64,000 nucleotides of DNA, taken from positions 1,674,001-1,738,000 of the forward strand of contig NZ_CP009520.1 in the NCBI RefSeq assembly GCF_000969905.1, given 5' to 3'. The position numbers and the translations under genes were made by a program. The notes under the pieces are model-generated. The model did not search any database. It had not been told where the DNA came from and saw only the letters and a list, made by a program, of their open reading frames with translations. This stretch comes from Methanosarcina vacuolata Z-761 (GTDB taxonomy: Archaea > Halobacteriota > Methanosarcinia > Methanosarcinales > Methanosarcinaceae). Below, piece by piece: positions 54,331-64,000 of the stretch (position 1 is the stretch's first letter; each line of letters opens with the position of its first letter).

Positions 54331-54357
54331 AAGCGATTGTGTCGAGGTGAATAACAC

Positions 54358-54400
54358 AAAGCTTTATATACAAGAAATACCTTGTATATGACCCTGCGCA
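54358..54400 (+). promoter_or_regulatory. rRNA promoter P3
   Basis: AAAGCTTTATATA, CAAGAAATACCTTG, then TATATGACCCTGCGC. It is the promoter copy closest to 16S, with mature 16S starting about 220 bp downstream. Confidence 0.8.
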
Positions 54401-54473
54401 AACTGATTGCGTAGATACAAATCACAAATCTCTTTCATCTTTTAATGGAGTCAGGAGTTGTTTCCTGACTGAC

Positions 54474-54508
54474 GAGGATTTTGTCGGTTCGGTTAATTCT
54501 GGGCGGTG
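54474..54508 (+). ncRNA. 5' arm of the pre-16S processing stem
   Basis: GAGGATTTTGT, GGTTCGGTT and CTGGGCGGTG pair in reverse with 56108-56143, which lies after 16S. The paired stem encloses the 16S rRNA; bulge-helix-bulge motifs in such stems are cut by the archaeal splicing endonuclease. Confidence 0.85.
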
Positions 54509-54616
54509 AGAGTTTTCATAACATATCATCGCGAAACTGAAATAACTGAATTGATAGTTGTTAGTGCAAGTTTCTGCGACCAAGACCTTTATTTTGAAGT
54601 GTGCGATACATTAACA

Positions 54617-56094
<1,478 letters not shown>

Positions 56095-56107
56095 AAGCAA
56101 AAAAACC

Positions 56108-56143
56108 CACTGCCCAGATGCCGATAAACCGAACAAAATCCTC
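56108..56143 (+). ncRNA. 3' arm of the pre-16S processing stem
   Basis: CACTGCCCAG, AACCGAAC and AAAATCCTC pair with the arm at 54474-54508. It lies directly after 16S and before tRNA-Ala. Confidence 0.85.
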
Positions 56144-56179
56144 ACCCCTGAGATCCGCTGTGGATCTCTAGTCTCTCTA

Positions 56180-56252
56180 GGGCTTGTAGATCAGATGGAA
56201 GATCGCTGCCTTTGCAAGGCAGAGGCCCTGGGTTCGAATCCCAGCAAGTCCA
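56180..56252 (+). tRNA. tRNA-Ala (anticodon TGC) in the 16S-23S spacer
   Basis: The 73-nt sequence folds with acceptor GGGCTTG/CAAGTCC and discriminator A, anticodon stem CTGCC/GGCAG around TTTGCAA, and T-arm CTGGG-TTCGAAT-CCCAG. The anticodon is TGC. The CCA end is not encoded. A spacer tRNA-Ala is typical of euryarchaeal rRNA operons. Confidence 0.97.
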
Positions 56253-56317
56253 TTTTTGTGCACTCGGAAAGTAAATTTTCGGGGAAGGGCGGATTGCCTG
56301 CGTTGACACGCAGGTAC

Positions 56318-56370
56318 ATGAAGTCATGTATAGGTGCTGTATACTGGACGCTTTCTGGACCTGGTTAGGA
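56318..56370 (+). ncRNA. 5' arm of the pre-23S processing stem
   Basis: ATGAAGTCATGTATAGGTGC, TGTATACTGGACG and TGGACCTGGTTAGGA pair, with small bulges, with 59271-59322 after 23S. This forms the long stem around the 23S precursor. Confidence 0.88.
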
Positions 56371-56381
56371 TACACAGGAAT

Positions 56382-59262
<2,881 letters not shown>

Positions 59263-59270
59263 CGTTCCTT

Positions 59271-59322
59271 TCCTAATCAAGTCCAGGCGAAATTCAGTAT
59301 GCAGCACTATACATGACTTTAT
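59271..59322 (+). ncRNA. 3' arm of the pre-23S processing stem
   Basis: TCCTAATCAAGTCCAGGCG, CAGTATGCAGCACTATACAT and GACTT pair with the arm at 56318-56370. Confidence 0.88.
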
Positions 59323-59340
59323 TTCATAATCCCACTTATA

Positions 59341-59474
59341 GGTTGAGTCTGGCGGCCATAGCGGCAGTGTAACTCCTGTACCCATCCCGAACACAGTAGA
59401 TAAGCCTGCCCGCGTTCCTTACTGTACTGAAGTGTGCGAGCCTTCGGGAACTCTGGATCGCTGCCATACTCACC
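59341..59474 (+). rRNA. 5S ribosomal RNA
   Basis: GGCGGCCATAGCGGCAGTGT, CCTGTACCCATCCCGAACAC and TCTGGATCGCTGCCATACTC are the conserved 5S blocks. Helix I is formed by GGTTGAGT...TGGCGG with CTGCCA.TACTCACC. It is the last gene of the rRNA operon, about 80 bp after 23S. The ends are placed by helix I. Confidence 0.93.
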
Positions 59475-59817
59475 TTATAATACTTTACTTTTCATGATCT
59501 GTTTTTAAAATTAGTTTTTAATATGTCATTTTAGTATTGTTTTTTTACTTTCAGTTTTCTGCACCTTTCTTTATATGTTAATTCTACGATATTTTTACCC
59601 TTTTGTTCTTTTGTTCTTATGCATGCTTGTTTTTCATAGTTAACTTCATTTTTTGGAAAGTTCTCATAGCCTCTCAGTCTAAGAAAGAAGTATTAATTGA
59701 CAACTTTTTCAATTTGAAAACTTATTATTTTATTTAATACAGTATAAGTACAATGAACTATATTTTAACTAACTACTGTAAATTCTACAATCTGTTTATG
59801 TTTTCTCGGTGGTTATA
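59475..59817. other. Intergenic stretch after the rRNA operon
   Basis: T-rich runs at about 59505-59560 (TTTTTAAAATTAGTTTTTAA, GTTTTTTTAC) are probable terminators for the rRNA transcript. TTTAATACAGTATAAGTAC at about 59733-59751 may be the TATA region of the next gene. Confidence 0.5.
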
Positions 59818-62334
59818 TTGAAGTGTTCAAGGTACTTTACATTCGTAAGTTTACTTCTTTTAATTCCCAGTCCAGTATATTCAATGGGTATTGCTGAAGA
59901 CTCTGTTACTACTATTTCATCCGATCTTCAGGAATCTTACTCAATATCAGGAAATCTCCTTTCCGGTATTCAAAGTGAAATTATGAATCTCTCTAATACA
60001 TACATCGTAATCCAAGGTAATGGTATAAAAGGACTTGGAAAAAGTGATGAGTATGGAAATTATAAGTTTGGGAACATAAGCTCTGACATTTGGCTAGAAC
60101 ATGGTAGTTATTCTTTAACTGCTTTTAAGTATGTTTCTTCTGAAGGAAAGTATTTGTTTGGAACAGCAAATATATCCCTTAATAAAAATCAACAAGTACC
60201 TAATGTTGATATTACATTAGATTGGGCAAGTGAAGATGAAGAAAAGATAATTGAAAGTTTCTTTCCTTTGCTTAGATATTCTCTGTCAGGAAGCGTTTTT
60301 TCTAATGTTCAGAATCAAATTGTAAATGTTTCTAATACACAAATAGTAATCCAGGGAAATGCTATAAGGGGACATACAAAGAGTGATATCTTTGGAAATT
60401 ATTATTACGGGGAGTTATATAATCCAGACGAATTATATGAGGGTTCTGACTTAAGGTATGGAAATTATTCCATAACTGCTTTTAAGTACATCCCTTCTGA
60501 GGAAAAATTCTTGTTTGGTACAACGAATGTGACCTTTAATTATAATGAAAAGGAATCGGATGTTAATATTTCTCTAGACTGGGCAAGTAAAGATGAGGAA
60601 AGAATAATTGAAAGTTTCTTTTATTTGTATGAATATTCAATTTCAGGAAAACTTTTTTCTGATTTTCAAAATGAATCTGTTAACGTCTCTAATGCAAATA
60701 TTGCAGTCCCGAAAAATAACGGCTGTGCGGTTAGAAAATCGGATGACTATGGAAACTATAAGCTCGACGAGTACTCTATTGCTGATTGGTTAGAATGTGG
60801 TGACTATTCTTTAACTGCTTTTAAATATATTTCTTCTGAGGGAAAGTACTTGTTTGGAACGAAAAGTGTATCCCTTCACAATAATGAAGAAGTATCTGAT
60901 GTTAATATCACATTAGACTGGGCAAGTGAAGATGAAGAAAAAATAATTGAAAATTTTCTTTTAAATCTTATATATTCTTTCTCGGGAAGCATTTCTTCTA
61001 ATATTCAAAGTGGAACCCTGGATGTTTCCAATGCAAATATCATAATCCGAGCCAATGGTACGTTAAAAGGACTTACAAAAGGTGATATCTTTGGAAATTA
61101 TAATTATGGTGATTTAGATTATGGATTAAATTACGGGGACTATTCTCTAATTGCCTTTAAGTATGTTCCTTCTGAGGGAAAGTATTTGTTTGGAACAACA
61201 AACGTATTTTTAAAAAATGTTCAAAACTTATCTAATGTTAACATCACATTAGACTGGGCAAGTGAAGATGAAGAAAATCTCATTAAAGATTTTCTTCTAA
61301 ATTATGAATTCCGCTATCTGTATGGAAACATTTCTTCTAATATTCAAAATGAAACTATAAATTTCTCTAATACATGTATTGTAGCCAAAAAAAATGACAG
61401 TCTAAAATTCGGAAGATATAATGAGTACGGGAATTATAGGTTTGATGATGACAATTGGTTAGAGCACGGAAATTATTCTCTAACTGCTTTTAAGTATGTT
61501 CCTTTTGAGGAAAAGTTCCTTTATGGAACAACAAACGTCTCTCTTGAGAGGGATATAAGTACATATAACGCTAACATCTCACTAGACTGGGCAAGTGAAG
61601 ATGAAGAAACGATAATTGAGAGTTTCTTTCCTTTACTTAGATATTCACTGTCAGGAAGCGTTTTTTCTAACATACAGGATAAAAACATAGACATTTCTAA
61701 CACGAACATTATAATTGAAGAAAGCTATATTCGAGGGTTTGGAAGCACTGATGAGTGTGGAAATTATAATTGTAGTGATTTATATGATTTTTATATGCTA
61801 AATTACGGAAATTGTTCTGTAACTGCCTTTAAGTATATCTCTTCTGAAGGAAAGTTCCTTTACGGGACAACAAATGTATTTCTTAATAAGAATCAATATT
61901 TATCTAATGTAAACATTGCATTACATTGGGCAAGTGAAGACGAAGAAAAGATAATTGAAGATTTTCTCCCTCGGCTTAAATATTCGATTTCAGGAAAAAT
62001 TCGTATAAATTCAGATGAGAACGAGAACATTGGTAATAAAAAGAGAACCAGTTCCAGTTCTGGCTCGTTACTCTTAAAGTATAATAATTCACTTGCGAAT
62101 ATAACATCCAATAATTCTTCTAACTCAATCTCTGAAGCCGGAGATATATATGATGAAGAAAATCTCTCTATGTCAGAAAAGAATAAGACTACAGCAAAAG
62201 GAGAAACTCAAAACAAAACAGCAGTTACGGATAGCATGGATAAAGCTAAAGCTATGCCAGAACTTGCCTCAATAAACTTGATTTTCACTCTGTTTTTGGT
62301 GTTCTGTCTTTTCAAGCGAGAGCTGACAAAGTAA
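59818..62334 (+). CDS. Exported, membrane-anchored protein with six 110-residue repeats
   Basis: A signal peptide (KCSRYFTFVSLLLLIPSPVYS) is followed by six complete repeats of about 110-120 residues and a truncated seventh. Each repeat opens with YSxSGxxxSNIQ, has an NVSNTxIVI strand, GNY turn, YGNYSLTAFKYxPSEGKYLFG, and closes with NITLDWASEDEEKIIESF. It resembles the carboxypeptidase-regulatory-like or FN3-type surface domains, but I cannot assign a family. A Ser/Asn-rich stretch then precedes a C-terminal membrane helix (SINLIFTLFLVFCLFK). The frame can be opened from GTG at 59809, but GGTGG there looks like the ribosome site for TTG at 59818. Confidence 0.82.
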   Translation: MKCSRYFTFVSLLLLIPSPVYSMGIAEDSVTTISSDLQESYSISGNLLSGIQSEIMNLSNTYIVIQGNGIKGLGKSDEYGNYKFGNISSDIWLEHGSYSLTAFKYVSSEGKYLFGTANISLNKNQQVPNVDITLDWASEDEEKIIESFFPLLRYSLSGSVFSNVQNQIVNVSNTQIVIQGNAIRGHTKSDIFGNYYYGELYNPDELYEGSDLRYGNYSITAFKYIPSEEKFLFGTTNVTFNYNEKESDVNISLDWASKDEERIIESFFYLYEYSISGKLFSDFQNESVNVSNANIAVPKNNGCAVRKSDDYGNYKLDEYSIADWLECGDYSLTAFKYISSEGKYLFGTKSVSLHNNEEVSDVNITLDWASEDEEKIIENFLLNLIYSFSGSISSNIQSGTLDVSNANIIIRANGTLKGLTKGDIFGNYNYGDLDYGLNYGDYSLIAFKYVPSEGKYLFGTTNVFLKNVQNLSNVNITLDWASEDEENLIKDFLLNYEFRYLYGNISSNIQNETINFSNTCIVAKKNDSLKFGRYNEYGNYRFDDDNWLEHGNYSLTAFKYVPFEEKFLYGTTNVSLERDISTYNANISLDWASEDEETIIESFFPLLRYSLSGSVFSNIQDKNIDISNTNIIIEESYIRGFGSTDECGNYNCSDLYDFYMLNYGNCSVTAFKYISSEGKFLYGTTNVFLNKNQYLSNVNIALHWASEDEEKIIEDFLPRLKYSISGKIRINSDENENIGNKKRTSSSSGSLLLKYNNSLANITSNNSSNSISEAGDIYDEENLSMSEKNKTTAKGETQNKTAVTDSMDKAKAMPELASINLIFTLFLVFCLFKRELTK

Positions 62335-62410
62335 GATAGTTTGTCTATGTAAGATAGTTTGCCTATCTTACATCTTCTCGGTTTATGATCAACAAAAAAA
62401 TTTTTATATT

Positions 62411-63019
62411 TTATTCTCCCCGTAGCTCAAGCCCTACTTTTACTCCTTTTATAACGGCTTCAGTAATCTTTCTTCCAAAATCCGTGCTTGAACCCGCGTA
62501 AGGAATTTCCTTTCTTTCTTCATTTTCCAGGCCAGGGTTTGAGTCAATTTCATAAGCAACAATCACTGCATCCGTATTGGTGCCCAGGAAAGTGTAGCCT
62601 TTCTCAAGCAAAGCAAGCCCTTTTGCTTCTGTGGCTGTGATTATCGCTCCGAGAAGAGCTGTCTCGGATAGCCTTACTTTTGAGATCAGAATTATATTTA
62701 TGGTTCCTACTTTTGCCCTGAATTCTGAACCATTGCTCACGCCAGCAGTTATGAAAGCTGTCATATAGTCATTTTCTATTACCTGAAGGTACTCCATTTT
62801 TACAGCTGTAAGAAGGCCGAAGTAAGCCCCTTCAAAACTCAATTTCAGGGCTTCTTCTTTTACGAATTCTCTTGGGTCTGGTGGATTAAAGGTTCTTGGA
62901 ACCTGTTTGTTGAAAAGATACTTTACCCGTGCACGGCCGCCGTTTAAGCCCGTGCTCACGGTTTCGAAATCTCCTTTGATTATAAGGGTGCTGTCCTTCA
63001 GATAGTATTCCATACACAT
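62411..63019 (-). CDS. cbiZ: CbiZ, adenosylcobinamide amidohydrolase
   Basis: The 202-residue protein has the CbiZ layout: FETVSTGLNGGRARVKYLFN near the N-terminus, then FITAGVSNG, the Ile-rich INIILISKVRLSETALLGAI, and the diagnostic LGTNTDAVIVAYE toward the C-terminus, ending with GRKITEAVIKGVKVGL. It cleaves the aminopropanol of adenosylcobinamide to give adenosylcobyric acid for CbiB, so it feeds salvaged corrinoids into the block at 27-34 kb. The second ATG at 63011-63013 is better spaced from CGGAG than the first. TTATATAAT at 63046-63055 is a plausible TATA box. Confidence 0.92.
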   Translation of the reverse strand: MCMEYYLKDSTLIIKGDFETVSTGLNGGRARVKYLFNKQVPRTFNPPDPREFVKEEALKLSFEGAYFGLLTAVKMEYLQVIENDYMTAFITAGVSNGSEFRAKVGTINIILISKVRLSETALLGAIITATEAKGLALLEKGYTFLGTNTDAVIVAYEIDSNPGLENEERKEIPYAGSSTDFGRKITEAVIKGVKVGLELRGE

Positions 63020-63042
63020 GAGCTCCGTTTTTTGTTATAGAA

Positions 63043-63056
63043 GTATTATATAAGTA
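63043..63056 (-). promoter_or_regulatory. TATA box of cbiZ
   Basis: CTTATATAATACTT on the minus strand, about 28 bp before the CGGAG ribosome site, fits an archaeal promoter with a very short leader. Confidence 0.55.
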
Positions 63057-63132
63057 TAATAGTTGGTCGAACTTATGAGATAATGCTTTCAAAATGAGAA
63101 TAGTAGTTTAGGGAGCAATCAAAACCGATCAG

Positions 63133-63660
63133 TTAAATTCCCATGCAGAAATTCTCAAACTTTTCATGGCCGAGTAATTCTTCGGATTTTCCTTCGAAAA
63201 CGATCCTTCCATTCATCAACATGTACGCATTATCGCTTATCTCCAGTGCTTTTTTGACATTCTGTTCAACTATAAGCACCGTAAGTCCGAACGTTTCTTT
63301 TAGCTCCAGAATTTTCTGAAATGTATCGTTTGCAAATCTCGGTGAAAGCATGGCTGTAGGTTCATCGAGTATGAGAAGTTCTGCCTTCTTTATAAGGGCT
63401 GAAGCTATTGCAAGAAACTGTCTTTCACCGCCGTTCAATGTACCTCCTTTCTGTTTTAGCTTCGTTGTAAGTTCAGGAAATACTTCAAGGGCTAAATCCA
63501 GCTGATCCCTGTATTCTCCATTTTCAAGAATATAACCAGCGATTTTAAGGTTTTCCTCAACTGTTAAATTAGTAAAGATATTCTCTATCTGTGGAAGGTA
63601 AGCTATACCCATTCCTGTCTTTTAGCTTTTCTCATAGGCGCGGCTGCTGGTGTTTAAAAA
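63133..63660 (-). pseudogene. 5'-truncated LivF-type ABC transporter ATPase
   Basis: The remaining 159 residues start MGIAYLPQIENIFTNLTVEE and show signature LNGGERQFLAIASAL, Walker B LLILDEPTAMLSP, and switch region LIVEQNVKKALEISD, with the branched-chain amino-acid ABC ATPase pattern. Walker A, in the first 75 residues of the family, is missing. Upstream the same frame reads RAYEKS-TAA-KTGMG, the normal sequence before the Q-loop, so the gene decayed by a nonsense change and loss of the start. Without Walker A it cannot hydrolyse ATP. It lies near cbiZ; a link to corrinoid uptake is not shown. Confidence 0.75.
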
Positions 63661-64000
63661 TTCCAGGATTAAATCACTTAGAATATGTTCTCTGATCAAT
63701 TATTCTAAAGTTTAAGCCTTGTAAGCTCCGGAATTTCTCCCTTCAATTAATAAGGGTGGGTTCAGGCAGTAGAACAATGTGTTTCAGGTCTGACTCAGGA
63801 AAAAGTAGCAGAGATTAAAATAAGTGTTTTAAAAGGCTTTATTAAATTGAAAAAGAAGTCTCGAAGCGATGGTGTTTTGCTCTAAACGGCTCTTGATACG
63901 TTCTTTTTTGATACGTTCTTTCTCCCCCCCTCAACATAATAAACTATTTAACACTGTGTATATATATAACTAATAATGGATCACAGGTATTACTCATACT
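63661..64000. other. Window edge, nothing recognised
   Basis: AT-rich DNA with no open frame of note. GATACGTTCTTT is repeated at about 63896 and 63910. Confidence 0.4.

Noticed and set aside
62395-63060. Corrinoid uptake (btuCDF) cluster around cbiZ
   Set aside because: The only transporter gene nearby is a truncated LivF-type ATPase, which does not belong to the BtuD group on its motifs.

Overview
The window looks like a stretch of a Methanosarcina chromosome. It is AT-rich with large intergenic gaps. It carries a methanol-methanogenesis set (mtaA, mtaB, mtaC), a complete-looking late cobamide pathway (cobD, cbiB, cobZ, cobS, cobY, with cbiZ elsewhere), a 16S-tRNA-Ala-23S-5S operon of archaeal type, archaeal markers (KEOPS Pcc1, archaeal RecJ/DHH, CobY, minimal SufBC), and several large secreted PKD/YVTN-type surface proteins. 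All of this rests on sequence recognition by eye; no database search was run.

Layout. 1-6 kb: a chloramphenicol acetyltransferase-like gene, a TnpB relic, a DEAD-box helicase, a broken glyoxalase-family gene, then a flavodoxin/ferredoxin protein and a TetR regulator. 6-12 kb: one giant TPR protein. 12-17.5 kb: an accessory region with a macro-domain protein, small non-autonomous inverted-repeat elements, short tandem repeats, gene relics, a duplicated exported repeat protein, a DUF169 protein and a small exported Cys-containing protein. 17.5-21 kb: LysE-type exporter, DrrAB-type ABC transporter, YgjP/SprT-like metallopeptidase, and relics of DUF1622 and PAS genes. 21.8-26.8 kb: a 1667-residue YVTN-propeller/PKD surface protein. 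27-34.5 kb: a leftward block cobD-cbiB, cobZ-cobS-cobY, sufC-sufB. 34.8-46.7 kb: hisS, an HD phosphohydrolase, a Nif3-like protein, an exported CARDB/DUF11-like protein, a DHH phosphoesterase, engB, and recJ-pcc1. 47.2-48.9 kb: an alpha-glucan phosphorylase whose reading frame contains one in-frame TAG. 49.7-53.4 kb: mtaA convergent with mtaCB. 54.1-59.5 kb: rRNA operon behind three near-identical tandem promoters, with long processing stems around 16S and 23S. 59.8-64 kb: an exported six-repeat protein, cbiZ, and a 5'-truncated LivF-type ABC ATPase.

How the parts fit. MtaC needs a corrinoid, and the cob block makes and attaches its lower-ligand assembly, while CbiZ salvages incomplete corrinoids; MtaB moves the methanol methyl group to MtaC and MtaA moves it on to coenzyme M. 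The most interesting items are the in-frame TAG in a gene that is otherwise intact (Methanosarcina reads UAG as pyrrolysine), the large number of 13-34 bp tandem repeats in intergenic DNA, four kinds of small inverted-repeat elements, the triplicated rRNA promoter with an upstream 40-nt hairpin, the structured leader of mtaA, and two repeat proteins without a family that I recognise.
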